Assembly: GCA_005777805.1 (NCBI GenBank)
Contig: SXLG01000143.1
Coordinates: forward strand, 1 to 37,591
Origin: Pseudomonadota bacterium
GTDB lineage: Bacteria > Desulfobacterota > Binatia > UBA12015
DNA: 37,591 nt
Direction of reading: 5' to 3'
The notes beneath the pieces were generated by a model. That model was not told where the DNA came from, searched no databases, and saw only the letters and a list, made by a program, of their open reading frames with translations. Below are positions 29,790 to 37,591 of the stretch, piece by piece (position 1 is the first letter of the stretch; every line of letters starts with the position of its first letter). The translations under genes and the position numbers were made by a program.

Positions 29790-30851
29790 CTAGAGGTTGT
29801 ACACTCGCTTCGAGTTCTCGGCGAGAATCTTTGCCTTGGTGCGCTCGGAGAGATCCGCCCGCTCGGCGATCAGCCGCACGGTATCGGGGAACGCACAATC
29901 CCAGTGGTAGTAATCCGACGCGTAGACGATGCGGTCGTCGCCACAGAGGTTCACCACCTCGGGGATCATGCGATCGCCCGGATCGGTCGCGATCCAGCAG
30001 CGTCCATCCATGAAATACTCGCTCGGCTTGCGGTCGATGTTGGGCGCCTGCTCAGGCATGTTCTCCCAGTGCTCGTCGAGACGATCGAGCCAGAAGGGCA
30101 GCCAGCCGCATCCCGATTCCAGAAAGCAGACCTTGAGTTTGGGGAAACGGTGCAGGACGCCGCCCACGGTGAAGCAGTTCAGCGCCAACATGTTGCCGAA
30201 GGGATGCGTGATCGCGTGCACCTCGAGGCGACTCGAGAAGCGGTCGATGGCAATCGGCACCTGATCGGGAGCCTGACCGCCGCCGTGCACGCAGACCGGT
30301 ACACCGAGTTCCTCGGCGGTGCGCCACACCACATCGAAGCTCGGGTGATCGAGGTTCTTCTCGCGCACGTGTTGGGTCGTTGCCATGCCGACCAGGCCGA
30401 GCTCGGTGACCGCGCGCCGCAGTTCACGCGCCGCACGCTCGGGGTCGATCATCGGCAGCTTGGCGATACCGACCGAACGGCCGCCCGTGTGCTTGTTGAA
30501 GGCGGCCTTGGAATCGTTGAGCGCGCGGCAGAGGGCCTCTGCGAACTCGGGGTCGAGCAGGGCCCACTCCTCACCGGCACCACCGGGGAAGGTCACGGCG
30601 ACGTCGATGCCCTCGAGGTCCATGTCCTCGAGTCGGGACTTCACATCGTGCATCCCCTCGCGTGTCTTGAAGGTGTCCCCCTTGCGGGCGAGCCCGCCGC
30701 CGGGGATCGGCAGCCGGCCGTAGTGTTCCTTGACACGCGCCATGTACTGCTCGACCTTGGGCTTGAAGCGCTCGGGCACAGCGTCGCGCCAGTTCGCCGA
30801 TTCACCCCCATGACCGTCGGCATCGATTACAAAATAGCCGTAGCGTCCCAT
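29790..30851 (-). CDS. Amidohydrolase-2 family metal-dependent hydrolase/decarboxylase
   Basis: A 353-residue TIM-barrel amidohydrolase related to ACMSD-type decarboxylases. N-terminal metal motif VIDADGHGGES (Asp10-x-Asp12-x-His14, the variant seen in this bacterial subgroup instead of His-x-His). Then DMDLEGIDVAVTFPGG, VCVHGGGQAP (metal His), ITHPFGNMLALNCFTVGGVL, FPKLKVCFLESGCGWLPFWL with DRLDEHWENM, and the last metal Asp in IVYASDYYHWD. GGAGGG precedes the ATG by 6 nt. It is the last gene of the ALDH-ADH-amidohydrolase operon (27-bp gap after the ADH). Substrates of this subgroup are typically aromatic or cyclic carboxylates; the actual one is unknown. Confidence 0.88.
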   Translation of the reverse strand: MGRYGYFVIDADGHGGESANWRDAVPERFKPKVEQYMARVKEHYGRLPIPGGGLARKGDTFKTREGMHDVKSRLEDMDLEGIDVAVTFPGGAGEEWALLDPEFAEALCRALNDSKAAFNKHTGGRSVGIAKLPMIDPERAARELRRAVTELGLVGMATTQHVREKNLDHPSFDVVWRTAEELGVPVCVHGGGQAPDQVPIAIDRFSSRLEVHAITHPFGNMLALNCFTVGGVLHRFPKLKVCFLESGCGWLPFWLDRLDEHWENMPEQAPNIDRKPSEYFMDGRCWIATDPGDRMIPEVVNLCGDDRIVYASDYYHWDCAFPDTVRLIAERADLSERTKAKILAENSKRVYNL

Positions 30852-30878
30852 TTCCGTCCCTCCAATGACGAGCGGTGC

Positions 30879-31961
30879 TCACCCGCCGGCCGCGACGTCG
30901 AACACGCCGCGCGCGAGCTCGCCCCGCTCGAGATCCTCCATCGCCTGATTGATATCGTCGAGCTGGTAATGCCGCGTGATCAGCTCGTCGATCTTGAGCC
31001 GGCCGCCCAGATAGAGTTCGGCCAGCATCGGAAAATCGCGCTGGGGCCGGGCGCTGCCGTAGCGGCAGCCCTGCACCGCCCGATCGAGCCGAAGCGCGTT
31101 CACGAGAAAGTCGGCCCGCGCGTCGAGGCGTGGCACGCCCACGATCGTCAGCGTGCCGCCCGGCGCGAGCGCCGCAAAGGCCTGCTCGATCGCCCCGAGA
31201 CTGCCGACGGCCTCGAAAGCATGCTCGACCCCGCGTCCTCCCGTCAGGTCACGAATCGCCTGGATCGGGTCGGTACCCGCGGCGACATCGAGAACGTCGG
31301 TGGCCCCGAAGCGCCGCGCCCAGTCGAGCTTCTGCGCCATCAGATCGACCGCGATGATGCGCGAGGCGCCCGCCAGCACGCCGCCCTGGATCACATTGAG
31401 ACCGATACCGCCGGCGCCGAACACGGCCATGGTCTGGCCGGTCTCGACTCGGGCCCGGTTCAGCACAGCACCCACACCGGTGACGATGCCGCAGCCGATC
31501 AGTGCTGCTTGCGCCATCGGCATACCGCGCGGGATCGGCACGGCACACGAAGCCCGCACCAGTGTGCGCTCGGCGAAGGTCGAGGCGTTGGCAAAGGTGT
31601 AGGCGGGTTGGCCGCGGAAGACGAAGGGCGTCTGCGGCGTGGGTGGCGCGTGACAGAGCGTCGGGCGACCGATGGCACACGCCGGACAATGACCGCAATG
31701 AGCCAGCGTCGAGAGGACCACCGCATCCCCTTCGCGCACCGTGCGCACGCCCGGTCCGATGGCCTCGACCCAGCCCGCGCCCTCGTGCCCGAGCACCGTC
31801 GGCACGGGCGTGGGATAGGTGCCGTTGATCGCACTCACGTCCGAGTGACAGAGGCCGGCGGCGGCGATCGCGACCCGGACCTCGCCCTCGGCGGGGTCGC
31901 GCACGGCGATCTCCTCGACCGCGACGCGGCCACCGCGCTCATGGAAGACCGCGGCTTTCAT
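30879..31961 (-). CDS. Zinc-dependent alcohol dehydrogenase (MDR family)
   Basis: A 360-residue medium-chain alcohol dehydrogenase. The start MKAAVFHERG at 31961 overlaps the ALDH stop by 4 bp (ATGA), so it is preferred over the GTG four codons upstream. Catalytic zinc ligands Cys38 (AGLCHSD), His59-Glu60 (LGHEGAGWVEAIGPGV), structural zinc cysteines 89, 92, 95 and 103 (HCGHCPACAIGRPTLC), and the Rossmann motif VFGAGGIGLNVIQG are all intact, followed by AVDLMAQKLDWARRFGATDV. It resembles class III-like and NDMA-dependent alcohol dehydrogenases (long Cys lobe). It oxidises an alcohol to the aldehyde that the ALDH upstream would take to the acid. Cytoplasmic. Confidence 0.93.
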   Translation of the reverse strand: MKAAVFHERGGRVAVEEIAVRDPAEGEVRVAIAAAGLCHSDVSAINGTYPTPVPTVLGHEGAGWVEAIGPGVRTVREGDAVVLSTLAHCGHCPACAIGRPTLCHAPPTPQTPFVFRGQPAYTFANASTFAERTLVRASCAVPIPRGMPMAQAALIGCGIVTGVGAVLNRARVETGQTMAVFGAGGIGLNVIQGGVLAGASRIIAVDLMAQKLDWARRFGATDVLDVAAGTDPIQAIRDLTGGRGVEHAFEAVGSLGAIEQAFAALAPGGTLTIVGVPRLDARADFLVNALRLDRAVQGCRYGSARPQRDFPMLAELYLGGRLKIDELITRHYQLDDINQAMEDLERGELARGVFDVAAGG

Positions 31962-33436
31962 CGGGCGGCCCACCCGATCGCCTTGAGTTCGCTGTAGGCC
32001 GCAAGCGCGAAGCGTCCCCCGTCGCGCCCGATGCCACTGCGCTTGAAGCCGCCAAACGGCGCGTCGGGGTTGGGCGGGCTGCCGTTGATCTGCACGGTTC
32101 CCGTCCGCATCCGGCGCGCCACGCGCATCGCCCGCAGCGAATCGCCCGACCAGACATAACCGTAGAGGCCGTAGTCGGAGTCGTTGGCGATTGCGACGGC
32201 ATCGTCCTCGTCGGCGAAGGGAATCGCCGTCACCACCGGTCCGAAGATCTCCTCGCGCGCGACGGCCATGGCGTTGGTGGCCTGCGTCAGCAGCGTCGGT
32301 TCGAAGTAGAAGCCCTTGTCAGGCTTCTCGGGACGCCGCCCCCCACAAGCAACGCGCGCGCCCTCCTCCACCGCACGCTCGACCCATGCGGCGATGCGCT
32401 CCTGTTGCGCGCGCGAGATGACCGGCCCGACGACGACTCCGGGCGTGCGCGGCTCGCCGACGGGCAGCCGGCTTGCCGCTGTCGCAAGCCGCGCCGTGAA
32501 GGCGTCGTAGATCGAGCGTTCAACGAGCAACCGGGTCGGCGCGATGCAGATCTGGCCCGAGTGAAACGTGAAGACGCTCATCGCCGAGCGCAGCGCCCCG
32601 TCGAGATCAGCGTCGGCAAAGACAATCGCGGCCGATTTGCCACCGAGTTCCATCAACGTGCGCTTCATGCCCCTGGCCGCAACGCTCTGGATACGCTCGC
32701 CGACCGCGGTGCTGCCGGTGAAGGAAATCATGTCGATACCCGCATGACTGACCAGCGCTTCGCCCAGCTCGGGGCCGGGCCCGGAGACGAAGTTGACCAC
32801 GCCCGGCGGCAGAACCTCGCCAACGATCCGTGCCAGCGCGCAGACACCGAGCGGGTCCTGCGGCGGCGGCTTGATGACAACTGTGTTGCCGCAGGCGAGT
32901 GCCGGCGCGATCTTGCCGGCGCAGTTTGTCATCGGAAAATTATAGGGACTGAGGCAGGCCACCACGCCCACCGGCTCGCGGACGACGATACCGGCCGCGA
33001 GCGTCGCCGCCGAACCGGCGACGGGCTCGCGCGCAAGCGGCGGCAAGCCTTCGATGTCGGGCTCGGCCGCGAGTTGGGCATAGACGTCGAGGCGATCGGC
33101 CACCTGTCCCACCTGGAGCCGCTCGGCGATTTGAGCCAGGGCGCCGGTCTCGTCGATCGTGAGATTGACCAGCTCGGGCGCGCGGCGGCGGAACTCGGCC
33201 GCGGCACGGGCCAGTAGCCGCCCGCGTTCGATACCGCCGAGCCGCGGCCAGGGGCCTTGATCGAAGGCCTCGCGTGCCGCCCGCACGGCGGACTCGACCT
33301 GCGCCGGCGAACTCACCGGCGCCCAGCCGGCCACGCTCTCGTCGGCGGGATTGGTGATCGGGTACACGCCGGCACCGGCCTGCTCGGCCCGGCCGCCGAT
33401 CCACAATTCTTCGAAGCGTCGCTGGTCGGTGCTCAT
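31958..33436 (-). CDS. NAD(P)-dependent aldehyde dehydrogenase
   Basis: A 492-residue member of the ALDH superfamily. It has ITNPADESVAGWAPV, GVVACLSPYNFPMTNCAGKI with PALACGNTVVIKP, the cofactor segment ISFTGSTAVGERI, the catalytic Glu in MELGGKSAAIVF, the catalytic Cys297 in FHSGQICIAPTRLLV, EEIFGPVVTAIPF and a C-terminal NPDAPFGGFKRSGIGRDGG. It has the full family length and no missing key residue. First gene of a three-gene operon with the ADH and the amidohydrolase. A TetR-family gene is divergent, 163 bp away, across a spacer with an inverted repeat. The operon probably degrades an alcohol or aldehyde, with the TetR protein as repressor. Confidence 0.95.
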   Translation of the reverse strand: MSTDQRRFEELWIGGRAEQAGAGVYPITNPADESVAGWAPVSSPAQVESAVRAAREAFDQGPWPRLGGIERGRLLARAAAEFRRRAPELVNLTIDETGALAQIAERLQVGQVADRLDVYAQLAAEPDIEGLPPLAREPVAGSAATLAAGIVVREPVGVVACLSPYNFPMTNCAGKIAPALACGNTVVIKPPPQDPLGVCALARIVGEVLPPGVVNFVSGPGPELGEALVSHAGIDMISFTGSTAVGERIQSVAARGMKRTLMELGGKSAAIVFADADLDGALRSAMSVFTFHSGQICIAPTRLLVERSIYDAFTARLATAASRLPVGEPRTPGVVVGPVISRAQQERIAAWVERAVEEGARVACGGRRPEKPDKGFYFEPTLLTQATNAMAVAREEIFGPVVTAIPFADEDDAVAIANDSDYGLYGYVWSGDSLRAMRVARRMRTGTVQINGSPPNPDAPFGGFKRSGIGRDGGRFALAAYSELKAIGWAAR

Positions 33437-33522
33437 CGCAGTCCCGGATCTCGCGTCCCGCCTGGCCCGATGGCCTCCTGAGTCCGCCCTTTTGGTCGCC
33501 CGAGAGACACGGCTCGTTTTTC

Positions 33523-33536
33523 CGAATTACAATTCG
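33523..33536. promoter_or_regulatory. AT-rich palindrome, candidate TetR operator
   Basis: CGAATT-AC-AATTCG is a perfect 6-bp inverted repeat with a 2-bp centre. It stands out as AT-rich in a spacer of a very GC-rich window. It lies between the divergent ALDH operon and the TetR-family gene, 11 bp before the -35 of the tetR promoter, where such a repressor would be expected to bind. Confidence 0.5.
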
Positions 33537-33546
33537 CAAGCCCGAG

Positions 33547-33574
33547 TTGTCAATCGGTTCGCTGTCAGTATACT
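33547..33574 (+). promoter_or_regulatory. Sigma70-type promoter for the TetR-family gene
   Basis: TTGTCA (33547-33552), a 16-bp spacer, then TATACT (33569-33574), 26 bp before the ATG at 33600. Good matches to both consensus boxes in GC-rich DNA make this the most convincing promoter in the window. Confidence 0.55.
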
Positions 33575-33599
33575 TCCGAGGTTCGAATGGGGACCACCG

Positions 33600-34271
33600 A
33601 TGGCCACTTCCTCTGACCGCGACGAGAGCCAGGACGAGGAGAAACCGGCCGGCCCCCGCGAGGCCGCCCGCGAGGCCCGCGAGACGCTTTATCGCGAGCA
33701 CGTCCTCGGCGCCGCCGAGGCAGTCTTCGCGGAACAAGGCTTCGAGGCCGCCAAGGTGCAAGACATCTCGCGCCAGGCGAGTCTCTCGATGGGCTCGATT
33801 TATGGCCTCTTCGCCGGCAAGGAGCAGATCTTCGCCGCCATCGTCGAGCGCCGACGGGAGGAAATCCTGGCGCTGGCGCGCAATGCCATCGCCAGAGGCT
33901 CCGAGCCCGTGACTCAGCTCGAAGCGCTGGCACGGGCCTACATCGCTTTCTTCCACGCCCACCCGAACTTCCTCCGCATGCACCTGCGGCTCGGGGCGGC
34001 CTGGGCGACCACGGCGCGAACGGTGGCCTCGGACTCCCACCCGATCATCGTCGAGATCCTCTCGCTGCAGACGGACCTCTTCCGGCGCGGCGTCGCCGCC
34101 GGGATCTTTGTCGAAGAGGATCCGGCCTATCTGGGCACACTCTTCTCCGGCATCGACCAGATCCACCTCGCCAATTGGGTGAGCAGCGGCATGCAGGAAG
34201 ACCTGACAAGCCTGCAGAAGAGCTTCCTGCGGCTCGTGCGACGGGTGTTCCTCAAGCAACGGTCGAGCTGA
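33600..34271 (+). CDS. TetR/AcrR family transcriptional regulator
   Basis: A 223-residue one-component repressor. After a charged tail (SSDRDESQDEEKPAGPREAA) comes the helix-turn-helix at about 35-80: VLGAAEAVFAEQGFEAAKVQ, DISRQASLSMGSIYGLFAGK, EQIFAAIVERR. The C-terminal ligand domain includes LEALARAYIAFFHAHPNFLR and FSGIDQIHLANWVSSGMQED, like TetR_C regulators of lipid or hydrophobic-compound degradation. The start at ATG 33600 has only a weak GGGGA upstream; earlier in-frame sequence is spacer. Divergent from the ALDH operon, with the palindrome and promoter between them, so auto- and operon regulation is likely. Convergent with the long Ig-repeat gene 25 bp downstream. Confidence 0.92.
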   Translation: MATSSDRDESQDEEKPAGPREAAREARETLYREHVLGAAEAVFAEQGFEAAKVQDISRQASLSMGSIYGLFAGKEQIFAAIVERRREEILALARNAIARGSEPVTQLEALARAYIAFFHAHPNFLRMHLRLGAAWATTARTVASDSHPIIVEILSLQTDLFRRGVAAGIFVEEDPAYLGTLFSGIDQIHLANWVSSGMQEDLTSLQKSFLRLVRRVFLKQRSS

Positions 34272-34296
34272 GCGCAATCGCGTCAGGCCTCGCGCG

Positions 34297-37200
34297 TCAG
34301 TTTGTAACTTCGACCTCGATCGTCGCCCGCAGCTCGGCCGAGGTCTCGTCGGCCGGCCACAGCGCCGTGATCGTCGTCTCGCCGGCGCGCACCATGTAGC
34401 CGTTGTTGATGGGCAGGCTCACGCCATCCCCCATCTGAACGATCTGCGTATCCGACGAGAGCCATTGCACGCGCAGATTGACGCCCTGGGTCACGCCGGT
34501 AGCGAACGTCACCCGCGCCTTGAGCCGCAGAATCTCACCCACCGGACCGCGCCAGACGTCGTCGGGGTCGGCCGACTCGGGGAAGATCGGGAAGATCTCG
34601 AGCAAGGTGCGCGTCTTGCGCACGGTGATCACGCCGTTGCCGCCACCCGCGTCGTCGCTCGAGAGATCAAAGGCCGGATCGTGCGCCGTGATGGAGGCGA
34701 CGACATCGTCGTGGGCCGCGACGCGTCCGGCCGTGGCGCCGCTCTCGACCACGCTCACCCCTTCAGGGTCGCTCGACGACCAGATTACCTTGTAGGTGAC
34801 ATCGGTCTCGTGACCGTCGGCGTAGACCCGGAAGGCCCGCATCTGCTTGGTCTTGCCGTAGTCGAGAGCCAGGATCGCCGGTTCGATCCGCAACGCCACC
34901 GCAGCCCCGCCGCAGGTCACAGTCGCGTCGCCGAGTGTGGCCGACGACGTCAGGCCCGTCTCGGGATCACTGGCTGAAATAATAGCCTGACCGTCGCGCA
35001 GGCAGGTCACCAGCCCCGTCTCGCCAACCGAGACCTTGTCGGAAGCACTGCTCGTCCACTGGGCCCGGGCCGAGATATCGAGTGGCGGCGCCACGCCACC
35101 GTCCACGCCGAGCAGGACGAGCTGAAAGGTTTCGCTCGGTGCCAGCGTCAGGCTGAGCGGCGTGTCGCTGAGGGTGCCGTTGCCGACCTGCAGACCCACG
35201 AGCGCGCCCGCGATATCGATACGCGCGTCGCCCTGGCTCAGGGTGGACGATACGCCCGAGAGCAGGTCGGTCGCGCGCAAGGTGATCGACGCGCCCGTCT
35301 GCAGGATCCGGACGTGCCCGGCATCGTCCACCGTCGCGGCGCCCGGCGGGCTGACGCGCCAGATCACATCGGTCGAGAGATCGGTCGTCGCACCGTCGTC
35401 GAAGATCCCGATCGCATTGAACGTGAGCATATCGCCCAGGCGGCCCACGGCGAGCCGGGGTTCGATCGTCAGGCGCCGCAGCGTGTCAACCACGGAAATC
35501 GTCCCGGTCGAGGCATCGGAACGGGTGTTCGAACGATCGTCCCGGACTTCGATCCGGGTCGAGCCGGCGACCACGGCGCGGAGCCCTCCGGCCATGTCTG
35601 CGTCGGTCTCGACGATGCCGCGATCGAGCGACGTCCACCGGACCCGCGCCGTCACATCGATCCCGAGCGTGCCGTCGTTCAGATCGGCGAGCGCACGTAG
35701 ACGTGACCGCTGCCCCGGACGCAGCGTCAGCGTCGGGGGATCGAGGTAGACACGCTCGATCAGACGCACGATCACCGGGAAGCGCGTGCCGAGACCGCTC
35801 GGCGTGTGGACGACCTCAATTTCGGTTGCGCCGCCCCGACGCGCCTGAACACGGCCGCCGCTGGCGGTGGCCGCGACGCCACGCGCCATCGACACGAAGC
35901 GCAGGCCATCGCTCACCGGCGTGGTCGAACCGTCGGCATGAACGAGTTTTGCTGTGACAGTCGCGATATCGCCGACCTCGAGCGCGAGCTGCTGGGGCTC
36001 GACCACGAGGCCAACAAGGTCTCCCGGCTGGGGCCCCTCGCCGGGCTCCGGTGTACCCACCGTGATCCGACCGGTCGCTCGGTCACAGCGGATACGCGAC
36101 ACCGGCTCCTCACAGCGGATGTCGGCCACCCCGTCGCGCACGGCGTGAACGAACCCACGCGCCGACTCGTCGTCGACGGTAGCGATCGCGTCCCGGCTCG
36201 ACTCCCAGGCGACCAGAGCCGTCGCGTCCACACCGGTCGAGCCGTCGTCGTAGTCCGCAAGCGCCCGCAACTGAACCGTCGCGTCCAGGGCCAGGGTCGA
36301 CGTCGGCGGGTCGATCCTGAGGCCGATCATGCTGGCGACCGTCACCACGGCCGAGGTCCGTGCCGTCCGCCGGCTCAGAGGATCGCGAGCGCGCAGTTCA
36401 CTCACGCCGCCGCCCTGAGCCGTGACCAGACCTGCGGTATCGACCTCCGCGATGCGCACGTTGCGCGCGCGGATCTCAACCCGTGTAGTGACGTCGCGGC
36501 GCGAGCCGTCGCGGTAGACCGCGAGCACACGCACCGGGCGACTCTCGCCGGGCAGGAGGTGCAACAGAGAGGGCTCGAAGACGAGATCCTCGAGGGCTCG
36601 CACGTCCTCGGGCGCTTCTTCACCCGGCTCGGTGGGCGGGTTCCCGCCGGGCTCGAGCACGGCCACGCGGCCGAGCTTGGCGGAAGATTGCTCGCCCGAG
36701 ATCGGATCGTGCGCCCAGACGCTGGTGTCACCCGCCTGGACGCCGGTCACACGACCCGTGGCTGCGCCTTCGACGCCAACGCTCGCAACCCTGCCGTCGC
36801 GGACCGCCCAACGCACACGCCGCGTGATGTCGGCACTGCGGGCGTTGTCGTAGGTCGCCAACGCTGTGAACGCCTGGGTCGCCCCGACCTCGACGGTCGC
36901 GCTCGCCGGCGACAACGTGATCTGCTCGACCTCGCCCACCCAGACGTCGAGGTCACGGCGCGCCGCGCCCCCGTCCGGATGGCGCACCCGGATTCGGGCT
37001 CGCCCCGCCTCGAGGGCGCTCACGCGCCCTTCGCCAGCCACCGTGGCGCTGCGGGCCCGCGTGCTCTCGAAGGTACAGGCCGAGGTGACATCGAGTGTCG
37101 TGCCATTCGCGAGCAGGGCACGCACGACGACACTCGCGGTCTCGCCCGGAAGCAGGGAGAGCGCCTCGGGTTCAACCGTCATTTCGCGGATATCGAGCGG

Positions 37201-37591
37201 GTCACCGCCACCACCGCCACCACCGGAAGCGGAGGTGACCTCGACGAGCAGAGCTTCCTTCTCGGAGCGCGTGCCCGAGGACGGATCTCGCGCCGAGATT
37301 TCGGTCTCGCCGCGGGTCAGGGCTTGGACCCGCCCGCGCGAGCCCGCGCTGTTGGACACGCTCGCGACCTCGGCACGCGAGGATGTCCATTCAACGAGTT
37401 CGGTGACGTCAAAGCCGGTGTCCCCGTTCGAGAGCTCGGCGGTCGCGCGAACCTGCACGGACTGCCCCCCCGAGAGAGTCGCGTGCGCTGGCGAGAGGGC
37501 GATCGACACGATGCCGGGAACGAGCACCTCGACACCGTTGTCGGAGCGGGTTCCCGTCGCCTCGTGCTCGCCGCGGATGGTCGCGGTGCCC
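34297..37591 (-). CDS. Giant protein of alternating Ig-like (BIG2-type) domains, C-terminal part
   Basis: At least 1097 residues; the frame is open to the window edge, so the ATG at 37527 is not the true start. It contains about 11 Ig-like domains of 85-105 residues with the invasin/BIG2 pattern: I.PA.aTL..G.t..LRA.A.Y.DGST.DVT..V.W.SSd..vA.V...GrV.Av..G.T.I.A.DP.SG. Two classes alternate. One has DGSTGVDATALVAWESS and a terminal RSDASTGTI-type strand; the other is shorter with LLPGETASVVVRALLANGTT. Linkers after the first class are Gly- or Pro/Glu-rich (GGGGGGGD, PGEEAPED, PEPGEGPQPGD). There is no membrane anchor or sorting motif at the C-terminus, which ends RATIEVEVTN. Probably a secreted or surface adhesin or structural fibre. 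The N-terminal signal is off-window. Confidence 0.85.
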   Translation of the reverse strand, partial: GTATIRGEHEATGTRSDNGVEVLVPGIVSIALSPAHATLSGGQSVQVRATAELSNGDTGFDVTELVEWTSSRAEVASVSNSAGSRGRVQALTRGETEISARDPSSGTRSEKEALLVEVTSASGGGGGGGDPLDIREMTVEPEALSLLPGETASVVVRALLANGTTLDVTSACTFESTRARSATVAGEGRVSALEAGRARIRVRHPDGGAARRDLDVWVGEVEQITLSPASATVEVGATQAFTALATYDNARSADITRRVRWAVRDGRVASVGVEGAATGRVTGVQAGDTSVWAHDPISGEQSSAKLGRVAVLEPGGNPPTEPGEEAPEDVRALEDLVFEPSLLHLLPGESRPVRVLAVYRDGSRRDVTTRVEIRARNVRIAEVDTAGLVTAQGGGVSELRARDPLSRRTARTSAVVTVASMIGLRIDPPTSTLALDATVQLRALADYDDGSTGVDATALVAWESSRDAIATVDDESARGFVHAVRDGVADIRCEEPVSRIRCDRATGRITVGTPEPGEGPQPGDLVGLVVEPQQLALEVGDIATVTAKLVHADGSTTPVSDGLRFVSMARGVAATASGGRVQARRGGATEIEVVHTPSGLGTRFPVIVRLIERVYLDPPTLTLRPGQRSRLRALADLNDGTLGIDVTARVRWTSLDRGIVETDADMAGGLRAVVAGSTRIEVRDDRSNTRSDASTGTISVVDTLRRLTIEPRLAVGRLGDMLTFNAIGIFDDGATTDLSTDVIWRVSPPGAATVDDAGHVRILQTGASITLRATDLLSGVSSTLSQGDARIDIAGALVGLQVGNGTLSDTPLSLTLAPSETFQLVLLGVDGGVAPPLDISARAQWTSSASDKVSVGETGLVTCLRDGQAIISASDPETGLTSSATLGDATVTCGGAAVALRIEPAILALDYGKTKQMRAFRVYADGHETDVTYKVIWSSSDPEGVSVVESGATAGRVAAHDDVVASITAHDPAFDLSSDDAGGGNGVITVRKTRTLLEIFPIFPESADPDDVWRGPVGEILRLKARVTFATGVTQGVNLRVQWLSSDTQIVQMGDGVSLPINNGYMVRAGETTITALWPADETSAELRATIEVEVTN

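Noticed and set aside
29631-31997. 788-codon plus-strand frame antisense to the amidohydrolase and ADH genes
   Set aside because: Both minus-strand genes have intact catalytic motifs; the opposite frame is open only because of codon bias.
37525-37527. ATG as start of the Ig-repeat protein
   Set aside because: The same frame continues to the window edge with good Ig-like sequence (GEHEATGTRSDNGVEVLVPG), so the real start is outside.
1-37591. CRISPR array, insertion sequence or integrase
   Set aside because: No regularly spaced identical repeats with unique spacers, and no transposase or recombinase motif found in any frame; the diverged two- or three-unit repeats do not fit CRISPR.

Overview
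The window is a GC-rich, gene-dense bacterial chromosome segment. Several features fit an uncultured delta-proteobacterial or Binatota-like lineage: two F420/FMN luciferase-like oxidoreductases, NHL-propeller and PQQ-propeller secreted proteins with paired cysteines, an HpnL-like membrane protein, a LemA/TPM pair, and many oxidoreductases of lipid or alcohol metabolism. This placement is an inference from gene content. No rRNA, tRNA, CRISPR array or recognisable transposase was seen.

Left part (1-6380): on the minus strand lie a degenerate CobS-like membrane protein and the 5' part of glycerol kinase (cut by the window edge). A 530-bp non-coding spacer follows, holding two sets of diverged direct repeats with a period near 70 bp. 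On the plus strand comes a nucleotidyltransferase-fold protein with a damaged active site, a TPM-domain protein and a LemA lipoprotein. After these are a luciferase-like oxidoreductase, an unknown protein and a methyltransferase that overlaps it.

Middle part (6548-18640): a 974-residue secreted NHL propeller protein, an MNT-HEPN gene pair overlapping by 4 bp, and a sterol desaturase/fatty acid hydroxylase. Next is a tight four-gene unit of CDP-alcohol phosphatidyltransferase, HpnL-like flippase-type protein, sulfotransferase and ABC-2 permease. I infer that it makes and moves a polar, possibly sulfated lipid; this is the best candidate for an undescribed system here. An exported M20 peptidase and a second luciferase-like enzyme follow, and then a 5'-less remnant of a cysteine-rich secreted protein.

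Island (about 18640-21138): a UvrD/FBH1-like helicase preceded by one or two small ORFs, of which the second overlaps the helicase start as GTGA. It is flanked by gene-poor DNA and the remnant gene, which suggests an insertion.

Right part (21139-37591): a minus-strand unit runs from RNase R, overlapping by 4 bp, to a membrane-anchored tandem DJ-1-like protein, and then to an SDR. Divergent from RNase R are a PQQ-type propeller lipoprotein with a cysteine-rich tail and an unknown exported protein. The minus-strand operon ALDH - Zn-alcohol dehydrogenase - amidohydrolase is divergent from a TetR regulator. The spacer between them has a convincing sigma70-type promoter and an AT-rich inverted repeat. 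The window ends inside a very long protein made of alternating Ig-like (BIG2-type) domains.

A recurring theme is that five intergenic spots carry locus-specific imperfect direct repeats with spacings of 62-74 bp, or twice 70.
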